Origin: Suillus spraguei
Taxonomy: Eukaryota > Basidiomycota > Agaricomycetes > Boletales > Suillaceae
Length of the DNA stretch: 64,000 nt
Direction of reading: 5' to 3'
Assembly (NCBI GenBank): GCA_016800925.1
Contig: JABCPU010000321.1
Location: 1 to 64,000 of the forward strand
Below are positions 1 through 14,351 of the stretch, piece after piece. The notes under the pieces are model-generated. The model did no database searches. It worked only from the letters and a program-made list of their open reading frames with translations, and was not told the DNA's origin. A program made the translations under genes and the position numbers. How positions within the stretch are numbered: position 1 is the stretch's first letter; every line of letters starts with the position of its first letter.

Positions 1-816
1 TTCGCTACCGCTTGTCTACTGCTTTCCTGTGCTTACCGCTAGTTTCCCACGGACCGGAGGTCACCGCTAGCATCTCGCTACCTCCGACGGCATTCTCACA
101 CCACAGGTTGGGCAATATTGAACTATACTAACTTAGCATTCCCTTTAGGGTCGAACGTTCTTGCCTTCGCAAGTGAAGCAGACTAGGTAGAGCACAAGAC
201 TCGCATACTAGTTTAGGCCGTGGTTTATCTACAGCCCAGGCTAGATTGTATCTTTACAGCGATGCAGCAGTAAAACAATTCTTAAGAGACAGTGACTTCA
301 GCGAAAGACTTTATTCGTTAGAGACAGTAGTGGTGACCATTCCTAAGTACCGTGTGTACCAAGAGGAAAAGTAAAAGTACTGGAATGTGCAAAGAGTCCT
401 TTTTAACATGTACCATGAATGGCCGGAATACATAGCAAGAACGGTAGCGAGATAGAAATATTTAGCTAAGAGGCACGCAGCGAGCAAGCAGCGTCACGGA
501 AGGTAAGGTAAGTCTTGCCGTAGCTTTAGTAATGGTGGAAACGAATATGCTACGCACCAATGGATCTTAACGGAAATGGAATGGACAGGAGGACATCGGT
601 AGCAAGATTCGGTAAGGGCAAGGATTCACAAGTGAAAACGGTACCGGCGAAGCGAAAAGGGGTAATGCTTGCTATAGGGGTTTTCTCAGTAGCCGCTGTA
701 GGCAGTAATGAGACATTTGTGTAAAACAGCACTTTCATGGTCAGCGTGACTTTGTTCGCTACCCGATAATCAAAACTCTCGCCTCAGATGTCTCTAAATT
801 GGTGTCAGGGTTGACT
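1..816. repeat. LTR-like dispersed repeat, copy 1
   Basis: No gene is visible. Bases 125-268 are close to the reverse complement of 56062-56200, bases 1-120 are related to the reverse complement of 57556-57660, and bases 269-360 match 57815-57900 in direct orientation. The same family is seen again inside 54234-55334. The repeat is rich in short AGCGGTAA-like words in the other copies. It is cut on the left by the window edge and on the right by the Tc1 insertion at 817. The uninterrupted stretch near 105-135 is the empty-site version of the locus that carries a solo LTR at 56208-57555. Confidence 0.6.
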
Positions 817-947
817 TACAGCTGATTCCAAAACTATGCAGAATTGCAAAATCAAAATTTGTCAGAAATGTCTGGACAAGGACCCCATAGGCACCTGAGT
901 GGACATTTGTAGTAGTGCAGTGTACATCTGCTATTCACTGAAAGACA

Positions 948-1205
948 ATGTTGTTGCCACCAGATTCTTCCATACCTGAATTCAAGGCTACATTCATTAT
1001 TCACCTTGATACATACACCAAGATTACTACTGAAAGCAATGGCAAAGCAAAAACCAAGGAAGTGAAATCCATGAAAGTCAAGGAACTTATCTTTCAAATC
1101 TCTGAGCCCAACTACATCAGATTTTTGACTACAATCCTTGTGAAGCATGACAAATCGCACTATAGGGTTACTGAGAGGAAGAACATACCTCATTCCAATT
1201 CTTGA
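948..1205 (+). pseudogene. Fragment of an uncharacterised Agaricomycete protein family
   Basis: An 85-codon frame with blocks such as FKATFIIHLDTYTKI and NYIRFLTTILVKH resembles, from memory, a repeated family in mushroom genomes with a conserved NYIxFLxxILxxHxxxxYKV pattern. No function is known to me. It sits inside the Tc1 element on the strand opposite the transposase and replaces the transposase's C-terminal part, so it probably arrived by an earlier insertion or rearrangement. No promoter or partner exon is recognised. The translated motif is too specific to be a pure shadow of the transposase, but the recognition comes from memory. Confidence 0.4.
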
Positions 1206-1640
1206 TCTGCCATAGCGTTGAATGACAGTTCTCTCATCTTTTGCAGCCTCATCACCAAACATCAACATTTCGGGGTCAGGCACAATTTCAGCAATACTAT
1301 TCATAAAAATAGCACGTTTTTCTTTGTTCCATTCGAGAGCATAAGCAGAAATGTGTTTGCGATTGAGATGTAACTGCCGAAATGTGCGAAGAAGTGTTTG
1401 CACAGACACAAACACACCATGATGAGAGTGCAATTCAATTCATGCTGTAGCTTGTCAAGATAGATAGTAGGATGGTGATGAAGAATGGTGGTGATAAAAG
1501 CAAGATCATTGATGGTGAGGGTGCAGCATCAGACTTGGCCTGTATTCTTGCTGTGGATACTCTGAGTTGTGGGAAAGAGCTGTGAAACTTTGTATACAAG
1601 AGTCTTTTTTACTCCAAGTAGATAGCAGATATGCTTGACA
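1170..1640 (-). pseudogene. Tc1/mariner (DDE_3) transposase fragment
   Basis: Read on the minus strand, this stretch holds an N-terminal helix-turn-helix-like part (GVKKTLVYKVSQLFP, near 1600), a linker with HHPTIYLDKLQ, then VSVQTLLRTFRQLHLNRK and the core VPDPEMLMFGDEAAKDERT. These are typical blocks of fungal Tc1/mariner transposases, and the D in FGDEAAKDERT is in the position of a catalytic aspartate. The parts lie in different frames, with a stop between the linker and the core. Everything after the RYGRSR motif is lost because unrelated sequence (948-1205, plus strand) follows. It is clearly non-functional. Confidence 0.8.
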
Positions 1641-1704
1641 GAGTGCCCATGTCAATGTAGAACAGGTATTCAAGCTTCTAGATCATCTGAGACAGTGTGC
1701 AGCA

Positions 1705-3285
1705 TAGTGTACCATGGATAACTGTTGAGTTATCCACCCACCTAGTTATTCATGTGGATAACTAGGTGGATATCCACGTGGATAACTCAAGGCCAAAATC
1801 AATAGGGTGGATTATGTGAATAACTCAAAAAACAGTGTACATGTGTAGGGTTATATTAAATAGCATTAAATACATTTAAAAAGCTCAATTATCAAAAACT
1901 ACAAGCCTATGGGCCTACATATTTTGGCGGAACTTTATGCAATGTCAAGCAATGTTTGTTTGGCTGAAATTTGATGCAAAAAATCATCAGAATATTCTAA
2001 ACTTCAATTTATTCATCCCCCACCCTTCATGATCTGCAATACACAAAGCTTAAATGCAGCAGCACCTCAAAGATCAGCTAGTCAAACTACAACAATGTCT
2101 TGAGGCACTGCCAATGGACCTCTTGGTTCTACAAGCAATGGAATCCAAGTATAAATTCTCTGACTTCAGCCCAGATGCTGAATGGGCTGCAGACATTGGT
2201 GAAGCTGGTGCCGTCAATCAAGAGTTAGAAATTAGGTTTGGTAATTGTGTTGATGTCCTGAAACCTGTAGAGCGAGGTCCTGAAACAGAGAAGGTTCCCA
2301 TTGTGAACCTGAGTATCTCAGAGGCAAACACTTGATTGAAAGACCTCATAAAAATACCTGAAAAAGATCTACCCTTTCGATCGCGAACTTCAGACTGATG
2401 AAACAGCTTATGAATGGTGGAGTCACCTGGACAAAGACTCGTCTGGCGATGCTCAGCCACTTGCAGCCTGTGACTACATTGTCCCAAAGCTGACCTTCAT
2501 CTAACCAGAGGCTTGCTGTTCGAATTGTTCCCAATTCAATGGCTGATGAACAGACTGGCTCGACATTCACTTGGCCAAATCTATAGTTGGTACAAACATG
2601 GTCCTGACGTGGGTGTACATCAATATTTTTATCTGCTATCTCCAACTTACTATGAACCTTGATACTAGGCACCACCATAGGCACCACCACTAAAAAAGAA
2701 ACCAACAGTCAAATGGTGAGACATGTCATCAAACATTTTCAGTGGCAAGGACAAACGAGTGAAGGAAGATGACAACAAAAGCAAAGCATCTGACATAGAT
2801 GACAATTTCACAGATGAACCTGAAGCACCTGGTGACCATGACAACAACTCAGACTCGGATGTCCCTGCTGACCCCGAGGACGTTCAAGTAAAGTGGATTC
2901 TTTCGATGGCGAAGGTTTCGATGCTGCCAGTATTATCAATCTCAACTCCAGGAGACTAGTTGATGTACTCGCTGATAAGGATCTGGCTCCTGCAGCACCA
3001 CGAAACACGGTCATTCTTTCACCAGTAAGCACCTTTGTGCAAGAGATTAGCAGAGGCAGACTGGGACATGGAATAGATACTATATGATATATCTTTACTT
3101 AGTATTGGTGAATGAACACAAATTTTGCAAAAACACGCCTTTGAGTGGTAGCATCGAGATCAGTTGCGCCAGTTTTGCTGATGGTGGATATCCACCCTAC
3201 TCACTGGTGGATAACTGACCCCCAATGTCCCCAGGGTGGATATCCATGGTGGATAACTCTCCAGACAGTTATCCACGGTACACTA
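1705..3285 (+). mobile_element. hAT-like DNA transposon nested in the Tc1 element
   Basis: The ends are TAGTGTACC at 1705 and its complement GGTACACTA ending at 3285. The repeat continues inward as TGGATAACTG. Directly outside are GTGCAGCA (1697-1704) and GTGCAGCG (3286-3293), an 8-bp target duplication with one mismatch, as expected for hAT elements. Both subterminal regions (1711-1795 and 3183-3278) carry several copies of GTGGATAAC or its complement GTTATCCAC, probably transposase binding sites. The transposase coding region is degenerate. Confidence 0.8.
2054..3087 (+). pseudogene. hAT transposase remnant
   Basis: Fragments in several frames read along the plus strand. 2054-2335 encodes an acidic middle segment (AMESKYKFSDFSPDAEWAAD). 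About 2385-2480 gives DETAYEWWSHL. About 2505-2580 gives PNSMADEQTGSTFTWPN, which matches the C-terminal dimerisation block of fungal hAT transposases (PNSMADERT-type motif). 2723-2890 and 2893-3087 encode an acidic tail. Stops and frame changes separate the pieces. The N-terminal BED finger and most of the DDE core are not visible, so this is an internally deleted, non-autonomous copy. Confidence 0.65.
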
Positions 3286-3431
3286 GTGCAGCGGCATTGC
3301 ACAACGCAGACTCGATGTTATAATCAAGCGCTACAAATCTCTCACTCATGTGCTTACGGGGTCCTTGTCCGGGCATTTCCAACGCACAAGTTTTGATTTT
3401 GCGATTCCGCATAGTTTTGGAATCAGCTGTA

Positions 3432-3932
3432 ACCAAAAACAGACGTTACGAACGCTTGACCTGAGCTAACTAAAAAGCATATGCACATGTGCATCTTATG
3501 AGCGCTTTTGAACCAAGTCACATTTACTGATCGGGCCTATTATTATATTGGCGCCAACAGGCGGTAAGCAGCCTCTTCGATTCTGCAAGGAAGTCTGATC
3601 GGTTCACAAGTCACTTCGACTCACACAGCAAGGGGTCGTCTACGCCCGTTTCGCTTGCTCGCTTCTCATGCTTACCAGCATCTGGACACCGTCAGCCTCT
3701 ATGTAAATAAAATCATTTCGAACGCAGGGTGTGGTTCTGCCAGTGGTGATTACGAAGCACGTCTGAAATTTTCAGACATCTTAGCACTGTGGTCACAATT
3801 CGCGTGCAGTTAAGCTTTGGGTACGGAAGGAAAAAATACCACTCGACCGGGTCACTTTGTCATTATAAATCATGTCTAGGAATAACTGAGTCAGGAAGCG
3901 TCCAACATAACTCTGCATGATTAACGTCTGAG
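3432..3932. other. Intergenic, downstream of the halogenase
   Basis: About 500 bases between the right Tc1 end and the halogenase stop codon. I see no conserved frame, repeat or RNA gene. It presumably holds the 3' untranslated region and terminator of the minus-strand halogenase. Confidence 0.5.
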
Positions 3933-6090
<2,158 letters not shown>

Positions 6091-6960
6091 TTTTACAAAG
6101 GGGAATACATGTAAGGGACATATCACTATACCTTTGTACTATATCCGCTGAAAACTTTGTATGAATCAATCTTGGATCTTGGCGTAACGTGACAAGTCCC
6201 TCGTGGCAGAAGAAGCTAGGTTACCCATCCCGCTGAGAGGTATGTACTGCAGTGTCTTGGCTGCTCTGCAGGGTTGTCCGGTCCAAGTCATCTTACATAT
6301 AAAACCGATGAATCACGTACTGATCCGTACCAGGGTGATTGTATAACAAAGGGCACGAACGGACGGCTCGATTTTCTGTCCCGAAGCGGTAGTGTGCGTG
6401 TCAGGGATCCGAACAGTGAAAATAGAAAAACAGAAACGAAAAGAAGGGAAAGCGTTACAGGTTAGGCGCGTGCACCTCATGTCTGCCGGTAAGTATTTTT
6501 TTTAAAATAATATTACATAAGTTAGAGTTCCGATATCAGTATTTATGTAATTCTGGTTGGGGCCAGCTGATGTTCATTTAATTATTGGTAGTACTCAAGA
6601 TAATTGTTCAGTATTACAGTACTAGTCCTAAATGGGACGAGAGGGACAGCCCCCTGACGAGAGCTTTCGCAGCCTCGAAACCGCTATCCCTCCGATTGGG
6701 CCAGCTTATCCTGGTAGGCTTCGCTTTCACTGACTGATTTGGCTTATTTCTGATTTCTGATTAGTGATAGGCGGCCCCCGTAGAAAATAGTAGGCGCTTT
6801 AACTTGAACTCGTGACGGTGATAGCGAGTAGTAGTAGCAAGAAAAAGAATGATCTTTGCTCCAGACTGACGGACCGACTACAATCCTCGTACCATATAAG
6901 CTCCGAGTTTGGCTTCCGAGGTCCTAATTTAATATCTCTTCCTACCGTTTACACCTCGTA
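6091..6960. promoter_or_regulatory. Shared divergent promoter region of halogenase and synthetase
   Basis: This is 870 bases with no supported gene between two start codons facing away from each other. A TATA-like word, CATATAAG, lies at 6893-6900, about 60 bases before the synthetase ATG. An A/T-rich run with TTTTTTTTAAAATAATATT lies at about 6497-6515. The 63-codon frame at 6274-6465 shows no recognisable motif, and I do not treat it as a gene. Confidence 0.5.
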
Positions 6961-9900
6961 ATGGCACCCGTCGCTGTCGCCCTTAGTACAAACTCTGAAT
7001 TCGTTACGGGACTTAAGAAATCTGTTGTCTCTCCACAACCCAATACTCTTCACGACGTCATCACTCAAGCTGTCGACTGCTATCCGTTGCACGAGCTTAG
7101 CTTCATAACCTCCTTGGCACATGACTCCATTCAGACGAAGACCTTCAGCGTGTTCAACCAATATGTTCGCAACCTTGCACGTGCTATGCTAGAGTGGGGC
7201 AAACACATAGGCTCCGTCGTCGTCGTGTACCTGACGGAGCACGAAGACAATATGGCTGCTATATGGGCATGTTTACTGGCTGGTTATCTGCCCTGCTTCC
7301 AGCCCCCACTTAGCGCGCAACAGGCCCACAAGGAGGGCCATGTCGCTCACATTAAGAATTTGCTTGGGTCTGCTACTTGGTTGACCAACGAGGTAGGGGC
7401 TGAGCAGATCAACACCATCTCTGGTCTGGAAGTTCACCTGCTCTCTGAATTAAAAGCATCGGCCGAGAAATTCATTGTTGCAGCTGACTGGGTTGCATAC
7501 GAGGCTAAGCCAGACGACGACGCTATTCTGTTCCTGACCTCAGGATCAACTGGATTCTCGAAGGTGGTTGTGCATACGCACCGTACGATCCTTGCTTCAT
7601 GTCGTTCCAAGGGTCAGAGCTTCGACCTCACTTCCGAATCTCGAGTTTTGAACTGTAAGGCCATGTGGTTTAAACTTTAGTCTTTATTGATCATGACATT
7701 CAGGGGTCGGATTTGATCACGTTGGCGGATCGTTACAAATGCACATCACACCTCTGTTATATGGCGCTTCGCAACTCCATGTGCACGCATCTGCTATCCT
7801 TACTGATCCCATTCGATTGCTCCGTCTGATCGATGAAAAGGCATGCTACAACCCAAGTATAGTTTAATGTGTCTTTTATCATTCTATTTCTAGTCCATCG
7901 AAATTGCATTCGCCCCGAATTTCCTGCTCTCGAAGCTAACCCGTGATCTGGAGAAGCGCACCGACCTCTTTGGATGCTTTGACCTATCCTCAATCAAGCG
8001 AATCAATAGCGGGGGTGAAGCTATTGTTTCCAAGACCGCGCAAGCGTTCGCTATTATGATGAAAAAGCTTAGCAAAAACTCCGCATCCTTCGTGATAGCT
8101 GCTGGGTTTGGAATGACAGAAACTTGGTGAGGTTTATTGTGCCACATGAGTACAGATATCTGATGGTTCTTTTCAGCGCCGGATGCATTTACAACCCCGT
8201 GGATGTCCTTGCAATCAAGCCTCCTCGCGAGTTCCTTGATCTCGGACGTCCCATCGATGATTGCGAGATGCGTATCGTTGACCCCGCAGATGGCATCACC
8301 CTGCGTCCCGATGGGCAGAGTGGTGAACTGCAGGTTCGCGGACTGATGGTCTTCGTACGCTACTACAACGACATTGAGGCTACGTCCTCCAGCTTTGTTG
8401 AAGGCGGCTGGTACCGCACTGGCGATATCGGCATAATCGAGGATGGTATCATGCGCCTTAGCGGTCGTATCAAGGATACCTTGATCGTCCATGGTGTTTC
8501 ATATAGTATCACAGAGCTCGAAACCTACCTGCAGACCGCTGACGGGGTCGCGCACTCGTTCCTCACTGTTACTCCTTACCGCGTTACTGACCAGGAGACC
8601 GAAGGCTTCATTATTTTATACTCGCCAACTTTCGACCTCGATGGAGCGGATGCCTCTACCAGGCTCTTCACCACGCACCAGGCCTGCGGGATATCTCTGT
8701 GAAGATGATCGCCCTGCCACCCCAGATCATCATACCTATCCCTGTAAACCAGATGGAGAAGACTACTCTAGGCAAACTGTCTCGTTGGCGGCTGCTTAAT
8801 TTTTTCAAGCAAGGCCAGTTCGCGAAGCACATCGCGCGCGCCGAGGAACTTATCAGTCTGGCACGAGGTGTTTCCTTCGTCGCCCCGTCCACCAAGACGG
8901 AGAGGGCGCTTGCCAAGATATATGCAGGCATCTTCAACCTTGCGGACGGCGAGGTGTCAGCGAGCGACAACTTCTTCGAGATTGGCGGTACTTCCATTGA
9001 TGCTATCCGGTGACTGTATTTGTTTCTGCCTCCAAACAACCTTCACTGACACATGATCTCCAGCCTCAAGCGCGAAGTGGAGGAATACTTCGGCCTGCCT
9101 GACATCTCTGCCATTAAAATTCTTAAGCACCCCGTTCTCTCCAGCCTGGCGAACTACGTCGACTCCTTGGTCTTCAAGGGCACCCAGACTGAGGAGTATG
9201 ACCCCATTGTTCCCCTCCAACTCAGTGGAAATAAGACGCCGATTTTCTTCGTGCACCCTGGTAACGGAGAGGTTCTCACTTTCGTCAATCTCTCCAAATA
9301 TTTCCACAATGAGCGTCCCTTCTATGCTCTCCGTGCTCGTGGCTTCGATGCTGGCCACCCCTACTTCACATCCATGGATGAGATGGTTTCCTGTTATACT
9401 GCAGCAGTCAAGAAGACTCAGGCGACGGGACCATACGCCATCGCAGGCTACAGTTACGGCGGTATTGTCGCATTTGAAATTGCAAAGCGGCTCGAGGCCA
9501 TGGGGGATGAAGTGAAGTTCGTGGGTCTCATCAACATCCCCCCTCATATCGCCACTCGCATGAACAAGATTGATTGTACAGCTTGCATACTCAACTTGTC
9601 CTCCTTGCTTGGTCTCGTGTCGAAACACGATGTCAAGGATTTGGCTCCTACCCTGAGACTGCTCACGAAGCAGGAGCAGCTCGAGTTTGTGTGGAAGAAG
9701 TCGCCACCTGGCCGAATTGTCGAGCTCCAGCTGACGCTTGAGAAGGTTGATAAATGGGTGGACCTATCTAGGTCTCTCTTCCATTGCGGACTAGACTACA
9801 ACCCATCAGGCTCAGTTTGTAAATCTGTTCACTTTCTGACTTGAGAACTGCTTGCTCACATACCAATTCCTCAGCCGCACTGGATGTTTTCTATGCTATT

Positions 9901-10080
9901 CCATTTGCTGGAACCAAGATTGACTGGCTTAACAACCAGCTCAAGTCATGGTCTAGCTTCAGCCGCGGCGAGGCATCATACACTGATGTGCCTGGGGAAC
10001 ACCACGCACTCATGGACCTTGAGCATGTCCTGCAGTTCCAGAAGATTTTTCGTAGTCGTCTCGAAGCTCGTGGGTTGTAG
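6961..10080 (+). CDS. NRPS-like A-T-TE enzyme, atromentin/quinone-synthetase type (one frameshift)
   Basis: The layout is adenylation-thiolation-thioesterase, about 950 residues, as in atromentin and related quinone synthetases, which condense two aryl-pyruvate units. Exons by my reading: 6961-7654, 7704-7840, 7894-8126, 8177-9009, 9064-9818, 9875-10080. Visible motifs: FLTSGSTGFSKVVV (A3), LNWVGFDHVGG across the first intron, GFGMTETCAGCIYNP across the third, WYRTGDIGII and RLSGRIKD (A7/A8), the NQMEKTTLGKL lysine region (A10), NFFEIGGTSIDAIR (carrier-protein Ser near 8992), AGYSYGGIVAFE (thioesterase GxSxG) and EHHALMDLEHV with the C-terminal His. One base is missing at 8683-8684 (GCCTG where GCCCTG would keep LFTTHQALRDISVK), either a real lesion or a homopolymer error. 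The intron after 7840 seems to start with GC. Substrate choice cannot be read from what I see. Confidence 0.88.
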
Positions 10081-10784
10081 AGGTTTGGAGGAACTATTCT
10101 GATTGGATCTTGCCTGCGTCGATGACTATGGAACTACATCTTGAATTCCAGACTCCCATAGATACCCGCTATTACTTTTTGCTCATCGGGACTAAATGCC
10201 CTGGACACAAGACCTTGTGTTCGCAATAAATATAGTCATTTGTTGGACCTTGGGCGTGAGTTCGGATGGCAGATTATTCTCTATACCACAGTAGGAGTGG
10301 AATATTATGCATGGACCATTTACTCCCGCTCAATTGGCTTCAAGGGGAGCTTTCTAAGTAGAACTAGAACCATCTGTTAGTTTGTATCCACTCTTGGTCT
10401 AGATTGTTTTTGTGCTGTCAATTCAAAATGAGGGCTAGAAGATAATTGACCAAGCTTTACTTATACGCGACGAAGGTATGAGAACCCGGCGGGATTGTCG
10501 GTTCATCGGTGGCGGCAAACTAAGTTTAGGTGGTTAATCCGTCATACACCGTACAAATGTAATTGGACAAATGCTACGCAATGGTAATGGTGATATTACA
10601 GAAAACGAGAATGTGGTAATAGAGACATGGGCGATGAAAGGAACGACGAGATAACAGGTGAGGGTATATGACGTACTCCAAACTCCATGTAGGTCGAAAA
10701 ACACATGAAGAGAAAGAACGGCACTGACAGGCCCAGCGGTGGCGAGAAACGCCAACAAGCCACGTGAACAAGGTATACCCAAAA
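10081..10784. other. Convergent 3' intergenic region
   Basis: This is 700 bases between two genes that converge. 10600-10780 resembles 14200-14345, so the 3' flank of the membrane-protein gene was duplicated along with it. No conserved frame was seen apart from shadows. Confidence 0.5.
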
Positions 10785-13110
10785 TCATATCACTTCCAAA
10801 AACTTCTTCTCACCATGGTCGCCCGTCTCCTTCAGCTGAACCTTCACACGCTCGTTTCCGATGATCATGTCCTTGTCGAAATTTTCGAGTTGGGGCGCAA
10901 GAATGCCAGCAACGGATGCCATGATGAGATGAAGGGTGTTTGACACATCAAATGTGGTCCTGCTGCCGTTCTTTGGCCCAGCCTGCGAATCATTACCCAG
11001 CAAATGACTATACAGAACACAGCCAAATGTGAGGATGCTGGTGATGGTGATCGGAATGATAGCGAGAAGATATGCCGCCGACCGCCGAGTCCAACCTATC
11101 ATCCATACATACATTGTTCCATCGACTGTGGACTGGAGGTCGAGTGGGATAGTATTATTATAGAAGCTACCCTGAGCCATAAACCCAGAGCGAAGGAACT
11201 GCCAAGTGATGCTAAGTCAGTTTAGATTGGAGCTAGAGGGATCAGAACCCTCACTGTGGCGGAAAACTCAACAACCCCACGCCAATAGTCCTCCTAGGAA
11301 AGGCATAACTTTACGTGGACAAAGACCTTGCAACATGAAACTCACTAGTTCTTTGTAAACCTGTGTCTGATTTCCAGGACCATCGCCTATGGTTGTGTTA
11401 GTCGTTGAGGAATAGATGGAGTATAGGGTATCCCCAATCGTGCTGCTCACAAGCCCCTGCGAGCTGATCGACTGAAACTTGGCAACTCCAGCTATGAACG
11501 ATAGTACCTGAACATTCTCTGACCGGAAGGGGTTGGATGAAATGATGTCGGAAGAAGAAATTAAATCATTGGCATAATTGGCGCGAACGATGGTCAACAG
11601 TGGGGTCACTTCGCACACGCTGGCATCAAGGAAATTATACTTGTTAAATCCTTGTAGAAGAATTGCTATATAAAGAGAATCGGTGGACGATTACACGCGC
11701 ATATGTGTAATGGCTTACCGAAGCTTGTATAAGTTTGACTCAGATTCATAGGGCCCGGGCACACAATGGAAGGAAGGAAGCCACTCGACGGGGACGCATC
11801 TCCACTTGCATTCACCATGGTCACATAGTTCTGCGTTATGGACGTATCTAGGGGCTGATAGTAAATTCGAGGCAAGATATATGCGGTCAGAACTCACCGG
11901 CACCGCAGTTTCCAACTATATTCCACAAGCGAAGACCAGCGAGGGAGTCGTTGGAAGCAGTTGCGTTGGTATAGACAAGTTGGGAGTTGTTCGGGTTCCA
12001 AGTGTACTGTGTGCCACTCGAGCCGATGGTTGGCAGCTGACATTGGCTGTTACCCCTTGCTGCCACATGGAATAGTTCGTGCCGAAGCCTTGAGGAACAG
12101 TATGCATGGAATGTTTTCCCAGTATCGGTCCTGTGTTGACTGTGACGTTTCCACCAGAAAATGCGAGACGAGTACAGTCGGCACACGGAGCTCCATCTGA
12201 GCCGGAATAGTCCTCAATGGTGGGCACAATCCCCCCTAGATACACAGCATGTCATCGCAAAACAGCCCCAACTGACCTGAGTCTGAACCTACCAGTTGAT
12301 ACATTATATTTTGCACCATTGAAGTTGAATGTCCCAGGAAGACCATAGGTCTGCCCTGCCGCAGAGATTCCACTTAGCATGCCGCCGATGTCAAGAACTT
12401 CGAAAGCGTCGTTCCGGACTTGGGTTGTTCGTTTTAGAAGGACGAAGCACTGGGAAAGTAGAAATACGTACTCTGACTGAAACCCTGAGCTTGATATTCA
12501 CCGTAGAGCATTGTGTTAAACGCATTCCCGGTAATGTCGAGTTCGGATCCTTGCATGGTAATTGGCAGTGAAAAGTAGACAGGTGTCAGGAGAGTTGTCC
12601 ACCTATATCCGCATTTAAATTAGACGATACCGCAATAGTACGAATCTCTCAGTAGCGAGTTACCCAGCTGTCAAGAGTCTCAGCACCACAAAGAGGAACA
12701 GCGTCAGGCTGGTCAGGCGTAAGTACTCGGGTCTCAATATATATGAGCCCTTCGACAATGCGACACCGGCTGTTAGCTCAATGAGAGAGATGGGCTGCGA
12801 CATGCGATGTCTCAATGCGTCCTTCACTGAAGCCGTGAAAAGACTAAAGAAATGTTCATCTCCATGTGAGTGGTATGCTAGAGAAAATGAAAGGATGTAC
12901 ATACATAGCAGTAGCCACTGAAAGCACGGTTGCTATCAACGTGACTACCATTGTCAACTCTTGGGGGTAATTCTTCCATAAGTTGGCGACTCGATCGGGT
13001 GGATAGAGGGCACCATAATAGAGAACTGCGCCAAGAAATCCATAGCTAAATGCTAGAATGATGAGCTGGACACTGACGATAACGATGCGCCGTAGAAAGT
13101 GCGCGGGCAT
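10785..13110 (-). CDS. Uncharacterised multi-spanning membrane protein, copy A (one frameshift)
   Basis: I do not recognise a named family. The start is MPAHFLRRIVIVSVQLIILA at 13110, a hydrophobic helix, followed by a second hydrophobic stretch LTMVVTLIATVLSVATA and a third in RLTSLTLFLFVVLRLLTAG. A large, probably extracellular, Asn/Ser/Thr-rich domain with many NxS/T sites follows (GGNVTVN, NATASNDS, NLSQTY). Near the C-terminus come EDYWRGVVEFSAT, a helix SAAYLLAIIPITITSILTF and an acidic tail. About eight short introns match those of copy B exactly in position. Compared with copy B, one C is missing in the run at 12028-12029 (SCQP then IGSSGTQYTW), which breaks the frame. A receptor or sensor-like surface protein is possible, but nothing here proves it. 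Confidence 0.75.
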
Positions 13111-14351
13111 GGTAGAAGCACACGGAATCGATCCCGGTAGATGATCATATAAATACGATCTATTTTGACGCCTTCAAAATTTCTGATTCCTTTGTGGCTT
13201 GATTGAATTATGTAGCGGCATCTCGTAACAACCCTGTGATGCGGGCGCAGGACAGTTTGCAGGCCAATTTTGTGAACAGAACGGCGTGAGTCCGATCAAA
13301 CACCACGAATTTCTGGCCCGGAGTATGTAACTATGGTAGGAATGCGATTTCAATATTGTCATAGAGTGGAACGTTGAAAATTCATGGTTTGATGTTTTCT
13401 TTTGGGACTAGCGCTAGCTACTAGGCCGCCAAATGGCAATATTACGTTTACGACCTATGCCATAACCAGGTTTTTCAAGTTTTGGTGATCCAAGCAAAGT
13501 ACTCACTAGCAGCAGTAGTAATAGTGACTCACTACATACAGACTCCATGATGAGTCATTTTAGTATATATCAGATTGACCATCTTCCAATGGTATGCTTC
13601 GTGAAATGCCGATGCTCGTGAGGAGGGCACGTATCAACTATGAAAAGGTGTGCGAGCCCTCAGCCGACTCTAGCCATATATAGCTCCTAGTAGAAAACGC
13701 ATTGTGGCCGGGAATAATTATGCTTAAAACTTCAGATTAAAGTGACTCGCTTTTTCAATAAGACGTGGTTAACATGCCAGTTTCATGGTCCAACACCATG
13801 CAGTCAAAACGATAGATATCACCATAATACTGGCACATGGCATTTGACTAATGAAAGTAGTAGTAGGACCCCTACTACTACTTAGGCTTAGGTGCGAACA
13901 AGGAAGTGGCAGGTGGGTATAAAGAAACCGAGTGAGGAGAGAACAAAAAAATGAACTAATTCGGATTGAATTCGGGAGCGAACAGCGCAGTGATGCCGGA
14001 ACATTCCGGCAGGCTGCATTCTCCAGGCGTCATTCATGCACATGCCATACAAGTAGTGCTTCCAGTGTTCCTCATGGCGCGCCAAATTCTCACAACTCAG
14101 CAGCAACAAACCGAGGGTGTTCCGTTCAGTACTAACCTGATATAGTAGCACAAACGTACAGTAGTTAGATAATCTGATGTATAGGAGAGACAGGTGCAAG
14201 CAACGAAGAAATAACGAATGTGAGGTACTCCGAACTCAATGTCACTGGTCAAAAAACGGACGAAAGGAACGAAAGACACCAACGCTCAGCTGGAAGTGGG
14301 CTGGAAAAGTCCGATGAACTACATACGGTCCTAAAATCATACGCCCATCAT
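13111..14351. other. Intergenic between tandem paralogues
   Basis: About 1.2 kb. It holds the upstream region of copy A and the 3' flank of copy B. A perfect-looking inverted repeat AGTAGTAGTAGG / CCTACTACTACT lies at about 13856-13881 and could form a hairpin. The frames at 13888-14282 show no recognisable motif. Confidence 0.45.

Larger units (their letters stand above)
819..3429 (-). mobile_element. Tc1/mariner-like DNA transposon, interrupted by a hAT element
   Basis: Terminal inverted repeats begin CAGCTGATTCCAAAACTATG at 819 and are mirrored at the right end, 3410-3429. They extend inward for about 75 bp with a few mismatches and share a GGACAAGGACCCC-like inner block. A TA dinucleotide flanks each end (817-818 and 3430-3431), the target duplication expected of Tc1/mariner elements. 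The transposase remnant lies on the minus strand. Without the hAT insertion at 1705-3285 the element would be about 1.0 kb, so it had also lost internal sequence. Confidence 0.85.

Noticed and set aside
1711..3278. Multiple TTATCCAC words, similar to bacterial DnaA boxes
   Set aside because: The DNA is eukaryotic, and the words sit symmetrically in the subterminal regions of a hAT element, where transposase sites are expected.
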